NCBI GenBank assembly: GCA_050950645.1
Contig: JBMNHZ010000005.1
Coordinates: 1-64,000 of the forward strand
Source of the DNA: BRH-c25 sp012519325
GTDB taxonomy: Bacteria; Bacillota; Clostridia; Lutisporales; Lutisporaceae
Length of the DNA: 64,000 bases
Direction: 5' to 3'
The notes under the pieces were generated by a model that had not been told where the DNA came from, did no database searches, and saw only the letters and a list, made by a program, of their open reading frames with translations. A program made the translations under genes and the position numbers. Below are positions 56,023-64,000 of this stretch, in pieces. The first letter of the stretch is position 1. The number at the start of each line of letters is the position of its first letter.

Positions 56023-57061
56023 TTAATTCACCCCGCCCTTTTTTTATCAATCTTTCTTTTAGAAGCTTGGTATCATATTTTCGGTTGGCAAAATTATTAA
56101 AAGTAGGTTTATGATTACCTAAAATCCGCTTTTCATGGTTTGAAGTTTTGCCGGTCTTTGAAGGGTTCTTAAGCAAGTAAGCCTCCACCTCCTGCATGGC
56201 GGAAAGGCCCTTCTTATGCCACTCGGTCAATATCCTGTCGATATAATTAAAGGAAGGCTTCAAGGTGCCGGCGGTCAGCTCACATGCCTTTAGTACTACA
56301 TCTTCACCGTATCCAAATGTATAGAACCACTTCTGCAGCATTTCCTCCTCTGCTGAGGTCGGCTGTCGTCCAATTCTTAAAAAGCCCAGCACTTTATTGT
56401 ATTTCTGCCACTTTTCCTTGTGTCGGGCATTATATTGCTTTGCTTTATCCACAGAGTCTATTCCGGCATCAAACCAGTTTTTGGCCACCTGTTTAAGATA
56501 GGGCATATCTTTTTTATCTCTGGATACGCATTCCTCCACCAGTAATTTTATTACATCAGGAGGAAAGTTGTAATCATCCATCCAGTCAAGGAACATAAAA
56601 AGCTCATTTGGCGACAATTCTCTTCCAAACAGCTGACGGACGGAATCAAACATAGCCCTTACATCCTGATTGCCCCGGGCAGCGATGATACGCTCCGGGC
56701 TGTACTTGTCCATGCTCTGCCTTTCTTCTCTTATATTCAGTATCAGTTCCTTGATATTAATGTATTCAACCGTAAAGCCGCTTTCAGCATTATTCTGGTC
56801 ATAAGGATACAGCTTGATTATATCTTGTTCAGACCAGTACCTCCAGGCATCATACACTTCTTCCTGAGTGATACCGAGGGTCTTTGCTATAGTTTCGGTG
56901 GAAAGCATGTTGTTTACATAGCTTTGGGAATACTTGAGCCCCAAGAGGTATACCTTTACATAGTCTGCCGGAGCAAAGGGCATGTAATGGCTTATGAAAA
57001 GGTTTTCTACGATAGTATTGCCAAGATCTTCATTATTTGATTTAATTCTAAACAGGTTCAT
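56015..57061 (-). CDS. dnaD: DnaD/DnaB-like replication initiation protein
   Basis: A 348-residue primosome protein. The N-terminal winged-helix part (FAPADYVKVYLLGLKYSQSY, IAKTLGITQEEVYDAWRYWS) and two DnaD C-terminal (DDBH2) units (FGRELSPNELFMFLDWMDDY, YGEDVVLKACELTAGTLKPS) are visible. The latter contains the YxxxIxxxW-type motif as YIDRILTEWHKKG. GGGAG lies 9 bases before the ATG. It starts the pair with dnaI. Confidence 0.9.
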   Translation of the reverse strand: MNLFRIKSNNEDLGNTIVENLFISHYMPFAPADYVKVYLLGLKYSQSYVNNMLSTETIAKTLGITQEEVYDAWRYWSEQDIIKLYPYDQNNAESGFTVEYINIKELILNIREERQSMDKYSPERIIAARGNQDVRAMFDSVRQLFGRELSPNELFMFLDWMDDYNFPPDVIKLLVEECVSRDKKDMPYLKQVAKNWFDAGIDSVDKAKQYNARHKEKWQKYNKVLGFLRIGRQPTSAEEEMLQKWFYTFGYGEDVVLKACELTAGTLKPSFNYIDRILTEWHKKGLSAMQEVEAYLLKNPSKTGKTSNHEKRILGNHKPTFNNFANRKYDTKLLKERLIKKGRGELSE

Positions 57062-57373
57062 AAAAGCGCACTCCCGTTTTAAGCAATAAAGTATTCTTTG
57101 ATTTGCCCATAAAGTTAAGCTCTGCTTAACAATGTCTTCGGGCAGTTCCTGCCCTAAGGGGGCATGGAACTATTTAAAAGTATACCATAATTATACCACA
57201 TATAACATATTTATATGTTGTGATGCATGCTGCTTGTACAAAATATAATGAATAAAAAATGCAGCTTTGAATACTAATAAATATAGACATCCATATAGTT
57301 TATGGAATTAATTGATTGTAGACATAAAAATTTGAATATTATGTGTTTTTATTGTAAAATAATATCCATGCAG

Positions 57374-57458
57374 ACTATATGTTTGTACTAAACATATAGT
57401 GACAAAACCTGTGATATTTGCAACAAATAAAATGATGCAAATATAGAGGTTTTGTCAC
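57374..57458. promoter_or_regulatory. Two adjacent strong hairpins upstream of the M23 peptidase
   Basis: ACTATATGTTT (57374-57384) pairs with AAACATATAGT (57390-57400). Directly after it, GTGACAAAACCT (57399-57410) pairs with AGGTTTTGTCAC (57447-57458), and ATATTTGCA with TGCAAATAT inside it. They lie in the 467-bp gap between the dnaD-like and peptidase genes, 71 bp before the peptidase start. The remaining gap is AT-rich with no recognised gene. Confidence 0.6.
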
Positions 57459-57528
57459 ATATAAGTGCAAAACTTTTTCACAACAAATGGTTAAGAAGAA
57501 CCGTAATTCTGCTGAAGGGGGCGAATAG

Positions 57529-59013
57529 ATGGAGGAAAGCAAGTTGAAGGAAGCATCGGCTCAGTTTGTAAAAAAGTTTTCCAGCGGAATTCAAAACACT
57601 ACGGTTTTTATTAAAAAACGCATTAAAAAGATTGCAAGTATTGGTACCGGTTCATCGTATAAACATATATCTACCAGGAGAATTGTAAATAAAAGAAGAT
57701 TTTATATAACCTGCAGCTTAACAGTTTTGCTGGTATTGGTTTCACTTTTTGTTATATTTTCAGGAAGAGCATATGCTGTGAAAGTAAACGGGGTTGAAAT
57801 CTGCAAGGTCAGGAGCCAGAAGGAAGCCGAAGCTGCATTAAAGGCACTGAAACACAAATACCAGGAAAAGGCTGATTCGGAAATAAGCTTTACCAGTGAA
57901 GTTACATATCAAAAAACAAGGGCATCCAGTAAAGAAATACTTAAAGATGATGCACTTGTCGAAGCATTGAGTAAAAATGTTCAATTTAAGGTTCAAGGAT
58001 GCAGTTTATATGCAGATGGCAATATTATTGCAGTTCTGAAGACGAAAAAAATTGCTGAAGAACTTTTGAAGGAGATTCAGGAAAGGAGTTTGGCAGGAGC
58101 AGACAGATCCAAAATTAAAGAGATTGGTTTTGCAGAAAAGGTGGAACTTAAGGATGAGTTTATAGATGCTTCAGAAATAGCTGATAAATCCGAGATTATC
58201 GATTTTATAATAAAAGGGACCAACGAAATCAGGACCCATGAGGTGAAGTCCGGTGAAAGCTTCTGGTCTATATCACGAAAGTACAATATGTCTCTTTCGG
58301 ATTTGGAAAAAGCCAATCCGGGAGTTAATTCCGAAAGGATTCAGATCGGTCAGGTGATAAACCTGATTGTTCCCAAGCCTCTTATCAGTGTAAAGACCGT
58401 GGAAACTATCACATTCACTGAAAAGGCTGAATTCGATCAGAAGGTAGAATTCAGCAGTTCAATGTATAAGGATGAGACCAGTATAAGGGTCAAAGGCATA
58501 TACGGCGAAAAGGAAGTCGTTGCAGATGTCACTAAGGTAAACGGTATTGAGACCGGAAGGACGGTTCTCAGCGAAAAAATGATCAAGGAGCCCAAAACAC
58601 AGATCATTGTTAAAGGGACTAAGGAGCCTCCACCTAAAAAGGGAACAGGGACCTTCTCATATCCTGCCAGGGGAAGTATAACATCAGGGTATGGAATGAG
58701 ATGGGGAAGAAGACATACAGGTATAGATATCGGAGCCCCTTACGGTTCTCCGGTAAAAGCCTCGGATGGAGGAAAAGTAATTTTTGTCGGTTATAAAGGA
58801 GGATACGGCAAGCTTATAATAATTGATCACGGCGCCAACTTTGTATCTTACTATGGACATCTCAGCAAGTACAGCGTAAAGGTCGGGCAGAAGGTTTACA
58901 AAGGCCAGAAGATAGGCGAGGTCGGGAATTCGGGAAACAGCACGGGATCTCATTTGCATTTCGAAATACGAAAAAACGGCGTTGTACAGAATCCGGCAAA
59001 CTATTTGAAATAG
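57529..59013 (+). CDS. LysM-G5-M23 peptidoglycan endopeptidase
   Basis: A 494-residue cell-wall hydrolase. One transmembrane helix (about 58-79) is followed outside by a coiled region. A LysM domain (about 238-283: HEVKSGESFWSISRKYNMSL) and a G5 domain (about 288-366) come next. The M23 zinc endopeptidase has His396-xxx-Asp400 (HTGIDIG) and His475-x-His477 (HLHFE). The site is complete. The ATG follows GAAGGGGGCG. It likely cleaves peptide crosslinks in growth or sporulation. Confidence 0.92.
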   Translation: MEESKLKEASAQFVKKFSSGIQNTTVFIKKRIKKIASIGTGSSYKHISTRRIVNKRRFYITCSLTVLLVLVSLFVIFSGRAYAVKVNGVEICKVRSQKEAEAALKALKHKYQEKADSEISFTSEVTYQKTRASSKEILKDDALVEALSKNVQFKVQGCSLYADGNIIAVLKTKKIAEELLKEIQERSLAGADRSKIKEIGFAEKVELKDEFIDASEIADKSEIIDFIIKGTNEIRTHEVKSGESFWSISRKYNMSLSDLEKANPGVNSERIQIGQVINLIVPKPLISVKTVETITFTEKAEFDQKVEFSSSMYKDETSIRVKGIYGEKEVVADVTKVNGIETGRTVLSEKMIKEPKTQIIVKGTKEPPPKKGTGTFSYPARGSITSGYGMRWGRRHTGIDIGAPYGSPVKASDGGKVIFVGYKGGYGKLIIIDHGANFVSYYGHLSKYSVKVGQKVYKGQKIGEVGNSGNSTGSHLHFEIRKNGVVQNPANYLK

Positions 59014-59019
59014 CACATA

Positions 59020-59056
59020 AAAAGATTGAGGGATTACTTATATTCCTCAATCTTTT
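59020..59056. terminator. Bidirectional terminator
   Basis: AAAAGATTGAGG (59020-59031) pairs with CCTCAATCTTTT (59045-59056), with U-tracts on both strands. It separates the M23 gene from the convergent protease and overlaps the latter's last codons. Confidence 0.9.
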
Positions 59057-60254
59057 TTATATCGATTATGCCGGCACCCTGAGCAGTCTTAAGCTCATTT
59101 AGTGAGATGCAGAGCCTTTTAAGCAGGCTTTTAACATCTGCAGGGGACAGATTTATTCTTTTCTGATACAGAAGCGCTGCTGCAGCGGCAGTCATGCTTG
59201 CTGCAACTGAAGTCCCGCTTATTTGTGTGTATTGCTGCCCTGAAAGCCTTGATTGAGATGAAAGTCTGTTTCCGGGTATAAAGTCGGTATCAGCGTTAAG
59301 GGTTGTTACCTTATATCCGGGCATTACGGCATCAGGCTTATCAAATTTGCCTTCCGCAGGGCCGCGCCCGCTGAAGGCTGCAACTTTTGAAGAAGGTCCG
59401 GAGGTAGTACAAGCCCCTGTTGTAAAAGTGGAACCGCATACACCGGGAGATATTATACTGGCCTCATAAGGTCCGAGATTTCCAGTGCAGGTACATACAA
59501 AGAGACCGATATTCCAAAGGGCCTCCGATGCCAGGCTTAGAATGTCAAAGTGACGGTATGTGCAGCAGCAGCCAAAGGGAAGCAAAAGCACCTTGATGTT
59601 GTACTTATCCTTTATACTGCAAATCCACTGCATTGCGGCCAAAATATCGGAGAAACGCCCATATCCCAGGCTGTTGAAGGCTTTTGCACAAACAATATTG
59701 CAGTCATAAGCTGCAGTTTTGAACTTTCCGTCAATAGAGGCTCCGAAGGCTGCTCCTATACAGGCTGTACCATGGCCGTTATCATCATAGGGCTCAGTGA
59801 TTTCGTTAATATAATCCCTAAAGGCAACAATCCTGTTTCGGGGCCTTGTCAGATCATGATGGGGATATACTCCGGAATCAATAAAAGCTGCGGTTATGCC
59901 TTTCCCGCTTAGATGGACAGGGAATGATCCGGAGTCTTCATGTATTTTTTCTGTTTTTTCAATGTCACCCATAAGCTTTGCAGTACCGTCAAAATAAATT
60001 TTTGCTATTTCGACAACACTACATACAGAATCAAAATTGCCGGTATTTATTTTACCGGTGACCGCATTTAGAAAGGGCAGATGATATTTTATTCCGAGAC
60101 CTTTACGCTTAAGTACCGATTCGGTTTTCGAATCAAGAGGCCTTTTAAAGGTAATTATTACAGGTGTGGTTTTGACTTTCCTTATGGAAATATACTTTTT
60201 TATTGCAGGATCTATCTTTTTAAAGCTCTTATAATATGAGGAAATTGAAATCAT
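59034..60254 (-). CDS. Subtilisin-like serine peptidase (S8)
   Basis: A 406-residue protease with an intact triad: Asp126 in AAFIDSGVYPHHDL, His161 in DDNGHGTACIGA and Ser349 in ISGTSVAASMTA. Residues 1-110 look like an inhibitor-type prodomain. No signal peptide is seen, so it may be intracellular or exported late, as for some sporulation subtilases. The substrate is unknown. It is transcribed alone and convergent to the M23 gene. Confidence 0.92.
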   Translation of the reverse strand: MISISSYYKSFKKIDPAIKKYISIRKVKTTPVIITFKRPLDSKTESVLKRKGLGIKYHLPFLNAVTGKINTGNFDSVCSVVEIAKIYFDGTAKLMGDIEKTEKIHEDSGSFPVHLSGKGITAAFIDSGVYPHHDLTRPRNRIVAFRDYINEITEPYDDNGHGTACIGAAFGASIDGKFKTAAYDCNIVCAKAFNSLGYGRFSDILAAMQWICSIKDKYNIKVLLLPFGCCCTYRHFDILSLASEALWNIGLFVCTCTGNLGPYEASIISPGVCGSTFTTGACTTSGPSSKVAAFSGRGPAEGKFDKPDAVMPGYKVTTLNADTDFIPGNRLSSQSRLSGQQYTQISGTSVAASMTAAAAALLYQKRINLSPADVKSLLKRLCISLNELKTAQGAGIIDIKKIEEYK

Positions 60255-60422
60255 ATAAATCCCCCGGGATGAATATTTGACTATATAAAGAACCTATATT
60301 ATATTATGCTATTGAAAAAAATTGGTGAATGATATATATATTTATAGTAAAGGAAAATATATTTTTTTATACAATGGGGGATGCAAGGAGGGAAACCCCC
60401 TGCCGATAAAGGAGGTTTTAAT

Positions 60423-60632
60423 ATGGCTTTAATAGACTTTAAATGTAGCAAGTGCGGAGAAAAATTTGAAGAGATTGTAAAATTATCGGACAGAGAGAAT
60501 ATAAAGTGCCCGAAATGCGGAAGCGGGGATATAAAACAGGTTTTTGAAGGAAAATGCTGCAGTGTTGGATCAACAAAAGGCAGTGGAGGCTGCAGCAGCA
60601 GAAGCTGTGGAGGCTGCAGCGGCTGCCATTAG
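60423..60632 (+). CDS. FmdB-like zinc ribbon protein with Cys/Gly/Ser tail
   Basis: A 69-residue protein: ALIDFKCSKCGEKFEEIVKL and IKCPKCGSGDIKQVFEG form a CxxC...CxxC zinc ribbon, followed by a short tail rich in Cys, Gly and Ser ending CSGCH. The FmdB/zinc-ribbon family has regulatory or unknown roles. AAAGGAGG precedes the ATG at 60423. The frame is open further upstream, but that part lies in the leader. Confidence 0.85.
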   Translation: MALIDFKCSKCGEKFEEIVKLSDRENIKCPKCGSGDIKQVFEGKCCSVGSTKGSGGCSSRSCGGCSGCH

Positions 60633-60741
60633 ACATGAAATATCAGAATATACCAATGAAGTTAACATAAAATTTTGATATAATATATCTGATTCAGGAT
60701 TGTCAGGAGCTGTCTTGCTCTTGTTAGAAGGGATTAGATAT

Positions 60742-61581
60742 ATGAAAAAAGGAATTCTAAAACTGTCGATAGTACTAGTATTAGCTTTAGTGCTATTTTT
60801 TTTCGCAGGTGATAAGGGTTTTACAGTTGCAAAAATGCAGGGCTATAAAGCTCTTAAAGTATTTGCCCATATAAAAAGCAGAGAATTCATATCTGAGTTC
60901 AATATATATGAGACGGAGCATTTTATCATAAAGTATACCGATAATAATGAGGATGTAGTGAGAGATCTCGCGGAAATTTTTGAAAAGAGCTATAGAATTG
61001 AAGGTATACACTACGGTTTTTATCCAAAGGATAAAACCATTGTCTTTATATATGATGATCATCAAAGCATGTGGGATTATCAGCAGTCTGTCAAAGGACA
61101 AGCTGTTATGGGGCTTTACAATCTGGGTATTATTCATATACTGTCACCCAAGGCATATCTTAACGGGATTCAGTTATATTCCAGAGATTATGAGACAGGG
61201 GGGCCGATACTACATGAGTACGCGCACAGGGTAATTGACGATAAAAGCGGAGGGAATATCGAGTTGTGGCTTACGGAAGGACTTGCCCTTTATGAAGAGT
61301 ATGACGTGGATGGAATGGAATGGGCGGAGGGCTTCAGTTACGAAAGGTACTACACCGCTCAGGAAATCAGGAATGGATTTATGGAGCTGGATGAAATACA
61401 ATCCTACAGACAGTCCTTTGATATTGTAAGGGGGCTGATTGAATGGAACGGAAGAGAAAGCATAATCCGGATGCTGGACGAGCTTAAATCCGGGAACACA
61501 TTTGATGAAGCTTTTCTTAAAATTTACGGAGTAGATTTAAATGAGTATATTGATTTAGGTGCATGGAAAAAGGAAACATAG
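60742..61581 (+). CDS. Membrane-anchored gluzincin (peptidase MA-like)
   Basis: A 279-residue protein with an N-terminal signal-anchor (about 6-22) and a zinc-protease HExxH motif at about 159 (ILHEYAHRVI). A downstream glutamate in LWLTEGLALYEEY follows, as in peptidase MA-like gluzincins. It is probably extracytoplasmic. The ATG at 60742 follows AGAAGGGAT. The frame extends 14 codons upstream without a ribosome binding site. The substrate is unknown. Confidence 0.82.
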   Translation: MKKGILKLSIVLVLALVLFFFAGDKGFTVAKMQGYKALKVFAHIKSREFISEFNIYETEHFIIKYTDNNEDVVRDLAEIFEKSYRIEGIHYGFYPKDKTIVFIYDDHQSMWDYQQSVKGQAVMGLYNLGIIHILSPKAYLNGIQLYSRDYETGGPILHEYAHRVIDDKSGGNIELWLTEGLALYEEYDVDGMEWAEGFSYERYYTAQEIRNGFMELDEIQSYRQSFDIVRGLIEWNGRESIIRMLDELKSGNTFDEAFLKIYGVDLNEYIDLGAWKKET

Positions 61582-61600
61582 ATTTTCTCAGCGAAAAAAG

Positions 61601-61624
61601 AGCGGTCCAAAGACCGCTTTTTAT
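61601..61624 (+). terminator. Terminator after the gluzincin gene
   Basis: AGCGGTC (61601-61607) pairs with GACCGCT (61612-61618) around a CAAA loop, followed by a TTTTTAT tract. Confidence 0.88.
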
Positions 61625-61863
61625 ATCCGGGGGGATATAAAACATTTTGTTGAGATGCTTATATTTTATAACATTTTTCCAAAAATTAGTATAAGGAACA
61701 GGCCTTATTTTAATAGGACCATAGTCCTCAATGGATACTAGTGCTATTGTCCTCCAATAATGTATCTTTTGGGGAAAACTTGGCTTGTTGCGTAATAGAA
61801 GCATAAGTAGTAAAATATGTTTATGAAGAATTGATTTATTTGATTTATGGGGTGGTGTATTTA

Positions 61864-62562
61864 ATGGAAAACAGAAGAATTCTTGTGGTGGATGATGAAA
61901 GGCCAATTGCAGATATCATAAAATTTAACTTAGAGAAGGAAGGGTACAAGGTTTTTGTGGCTGAAGATGGGCAGCAGGCTGTGGACATGACTTACGAGCA
62001 TAAGCCCGATCTTATTGTACTTGACATTATGCTTCCTATAATGGATGGTTTTACTGTATGCAAAAAGCTGAGGGAAAATGTCAGTGCTCCTATTATAATG
62101 CTTACAGCAAAGGAAGAGGAAGTGGATAAGGTTCTGGGCCTGGAGCTGGGTGCAGATGACTATATGACAAAGCCCTTCAGTGTCAGGGAGCTTATGGCAA
62201 GAGTCAAAGCAAACATTAGAAGAGCCAACTTTCTTAATGCCGGTATGGAAGGCAGCGGGCAGGTTATAAAATCAGGTAACCTGATAATTGATTTAAACAA
62301 ATACGAGGTTCGCAAGGATGATACCATACTTGAGCTGACTCTCAGAGAATTTGAGCTTTTGAGATATCTGGCACTTCATGCCGAACAGGTCTTTTCAAGA
62401 GAGACACTGCTGGAAGAGGTTTGGGGTTATGAATACTATGGAGATGTAAGAACTGTCGATGTTACGGTGCGGAGACTCAGGGAGAAGATTGAGGATGATC
62501 CCAGCAATGCCAAATATGTACAGACAAAAAGAGGCGTAGGATATTACTTCAGGAGGATTTAA
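61864..62562 (+). CDS. walR: WalR/YycF-like response regulator
   Basis: A 232-residue OmpR-family regulator. The receiver domain has phospho-acceptor Asp54 (LIVLDIMLPIMDG), acidic pair DDE near 10-12 and Lys in DDYMTKPFS. A winged-helix DNA-binding domain ends RTVDVTVRRLREKIEDDPSN. The order before a HAMP-PAS kinase and the sequence favour WalR, which controls cell-wall metabolism, over PhoP. GGGGTGGTG precedes the ATG at 61864. The kinase starts 3 bp after the stop. Confidence 0.9.
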   Translation: MENRRILVVDDERPIADIIKFNLEKEGYKVFVAEDGQQAVDMTYEHKPDLIVLDIMLPIMDGFTVCKKLRENVSAPIIMLTAKEEEVDKVLGLELGADDYMTKPFSVRELMARVKANIRRANFLNAGMEGSGQVIKSGNLIIDLNKYEVRKDDTILELTLREFELLRYLALHAEQVFSRETLLEEVWGYEYYGDVRTVDVTVRRLREKIEDDPSNAKYVQTKRGVGYYFRRI

Positions 62563-62565
62563 TCA

Positions 62566-64000
62566 ATGTTCAGAAGCATCCAATGGAAGCTTGTAATTAT
62601 ATCTTTTCTGTTAGTTTGGCTCGCAATGTCTATAGTAGGCGTATTCATTACAGAAGCTATAAAGAAAGAACAGATTAGCAGCATGACAGATACTATTATC
62701 GCAAGGGGCTATTATCTGGCTGACAATCTGAAGGATAAAATAGGTGGAGCGTCTAATATACAAGAAATTGTGTCAAATTGGTTTGTAGGCCAGGGTAAAC
62801 AGGTAAGGGCGGTTTTTGTGTATGAAAACGGAGGTTTTACGGCCAGCCAGACTAATTATGAAGGAGCCATAGATGATTATGACCTTCTGGGGCTTTGGAT
62901 AGTGGAGGAAGCTATAGAGCAAGCCCAGGAAATCACATGGCCGGTTGACAACTCAGAATATCTCACCAGTATTGCTGTGCCGATTATTTCCTCCAATAAT
63001 GATGTAACCGGGGCAATATATATCAGTGCAGATTTATCCAGTATTGAAGAAAATATAAAGAGCATCAATAAAATACTTACCAGTGCGACTATTTTGGCAC
63101 TATGCATAACCGCACTTTTGGGCAATCTGCTGGCAAAGACTTTTACAGGTCCCATCAAAGAAGTAACCTCAAAGGCTGAGAGACTGGCAAAGGGGGATTT
63201 TGGGCAGACAATAACTGTAAAATCCAGAGATGAGGTAGGCCAGCTAACCGAAATGTTCAACTATCTTACAGTGAGGCTGAAGAGCACATTGGATGAGATG
63301 TACAGGGAAAAGAACAAGGTTGAAGCAATTCTTACAAACATGACCGACGGAATAATAGCTGTAAATGACGAAGGGGTAGTAATACACGCAAATCCTGCTG
63401 CTTATAAAATTTTCAATATCCAAGAGGAAGACCTTTATAACAGGAATTTTGACGATGCCGCAGAGAAGCTGGATCTTGGGATAACCTTCAACGATATTCT
63501 TAATGATAGTGATAAGAATTACAATATTTTAGGCATAAACAACCTTATAATAAAAATCAGTGTGGTGCAGATAATAAATGAAAAAAATGAGGCTGAAGGC
63601 GCCATGCTGGTGCTTCAGGATGTTACCGAGCAGGAAAAACTTGATAGAATGCGCAAGGAATTTGTGGCCAATGTATCTCACGAACTGCGAACACCGCTTA
63701 CTACAATCAGGAGTTATACGGAAACTCTTCTTGAAGGGGCATTGGATAACAAGGAATATACCTTGAGTTTTCTTAAGGTCATAAACAGTGAGTCAGAAAG
63801 AATGACCAGACTGGTAAAGGATTTACTGCAGCTTTCCAAGCTTGATTATGGCAAGATGGAATGGAAGATGAAAAGTCTTAGTATATTGAATTTAGTAAGA
63901 GATTGCGTCCAGAAGATGGAAATGGCAGCCAAACAAAAAAATCAGTCCTTGCATTTTGAAGCTATGGGAGAACTGTGTGAAATAAACGGGGACAAGGATA
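62566..64000 (+). CDS. walK: WalK/YycG-like sensor histidine kinase (partial, runs off the window)
   Basis: The first 478 codons of a sensor kinase. TM1 is at about 8-32, an extracytoplasmic loop follows, TM2 is at about 173-193, and HAMP is at 194-245. A PAS domain lies at about 255-355 (ILTNMTDGIIAVNDEGVVIH). The dimerisation/phosphoacceptor domain has the H-box VANVSHELRTPLTT with His372. The catalytic ATPase domain lies beyond the window end. AGGAGG stands before the ATG. It forms a two-gene operon with walR, the pair that governs peptidoglycan hydrolase genes in Firmicutes. Confidence 0.92.
   Translation, partial: MFRSIQWKLVIISFLLVWLAMSIVGVFITEAIKKEQISSMTDTIIARGYYLADNLKDKIGGASNIQEIVSNWFVGQGKQVRAVFVYENGGFTASQTNYEGAIDDYDLLGLWIVEEAIEQAQEITWPVDNSEYLTSIAVPIISSNNDVTGAIYISADLSSIEENIKSINKILTSATILALCITALLGNLLAKTFTGPIKEVTSKAERLAKGDFGQTITVKSRDEVGQLTEMFNYLTVRLKSTLDEMYREKNKVEAILTNMTDGIIAVNDEGVVIHANPAAYKIFNIQEEDLYNRNFDDAAEKLDLGITFNDILNDSDKNYNILGINNLIIKISVVQIINEKNEAEGAMLVLQDVTEQEKLDRMRKEFVANVSHELRTPLTTIRSYTETLLEGALDNKEYTLSFLKVINSESERMTRLVKDLLQLSKLDYGKMEWKMKSLSILNLVRDCVQKMEMAAKQKNQSLHFEAMGELCEINGDKD

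Noticed and set aside
61782..61806. GTTGCGTAATAGAAGCATAAG, resembling the outer arm of the element at 30326.
   Set aside because: The resemblance is short and has no partner arm nearby, so a shared element is not supported.

Overview
The window is low-GC, Gram-positive chromosomal DNA from the replication-origin region of an anaerobic, spore-forming member of the Clostridia. This rests on the gene order (gyrA-gyrB-remB-recF-yaaA-dnaN-dnaA | rpmH-rnpA-yidD-yidC-jag-mnmE-mnmG-rsmG-noc-parA-parB), on the sporulation-linked genes (yyaC, lonC), on strong AGGAGG-type ribosome binding sites with frequent TTG/GTG starts, and on the families present (DUF4446, DUF951, YedF, GdpP, LonC, WalR/WalK). I cannot name the species.

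Layout. Positions 1-6150 hold a whole rRNA operon on the minus strand (16S, 23S, 5S, no spacer tRNAs). Its rRNAs carry four insertions: two in 23S and two in 16S. One 23S insertion encodes a frameshifted four-helix-bundle (S23/IVS) protein. Three copies of a structured repeat sit in the rRNA spacers. Positions 6150-7870 hold the rRNA promoter and a decayed ISLre2/UPF0236 transposase. From 7870 to 16746 the replication and topology genes run leftward (dnaA, dnaN, yaaA, recF, remB, gyrB, gyrA). The origin is bipartite: DnaA boxes lie upstream of dnaA (16844-17104), and a DnaA-trio/AT-rich unwinding region lies between dnaA and dnaN (15197-15390). To the right nearly everything is on the plus strand, co-directional with the fork. 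It covers ribosome and tRNA-modification functions, membrane insertion, chromosome segregation (noc, parA, parB and two perfect parS sites), and a decayed tryptophanase / sodium symporter / regulator locus (19893-21812).

From 30 to 48 kb come a diguanylate cyclase, yyaC, a CvpA-like membrane cluster, a DUF2089-DUF4097 pair, yedF, and the rpsF-ssb-rpsR operon. These are followed by a membrane protein-gdpP-rplI-lonC-dnaB helicase run. Between the helicase gene and purA lies a dense DnaA-box cluster (47788-47947) outside oriC. From 51 kb come five tRNAs (Lys, Glu, Val, Asp, Thr), an sdpR-sdpI autorepressor pair with a visible operator, glycerate kinase plus a hydroxyacid dehydrogenase, and a convergent dnaD/dnaI-like primosome pair. 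The window then has a LysM-G5-M23 peptidase, a subtilisin-like protease, a peptidase-MA-like gluzincin, and finally WalR and a WalK cut by the window end.

Most of the region is housekeeping. The least ordinary material is: the family of TTCTCAC-rich insertions in both rRNAs with a related run between gyrB and gyrA; the spacer repeat with a compensatory base-pair change; the extra-oriC DnaA-box cluster; the nested inverted-repeat element next to a parS site; and the collapsed tnaA locus.
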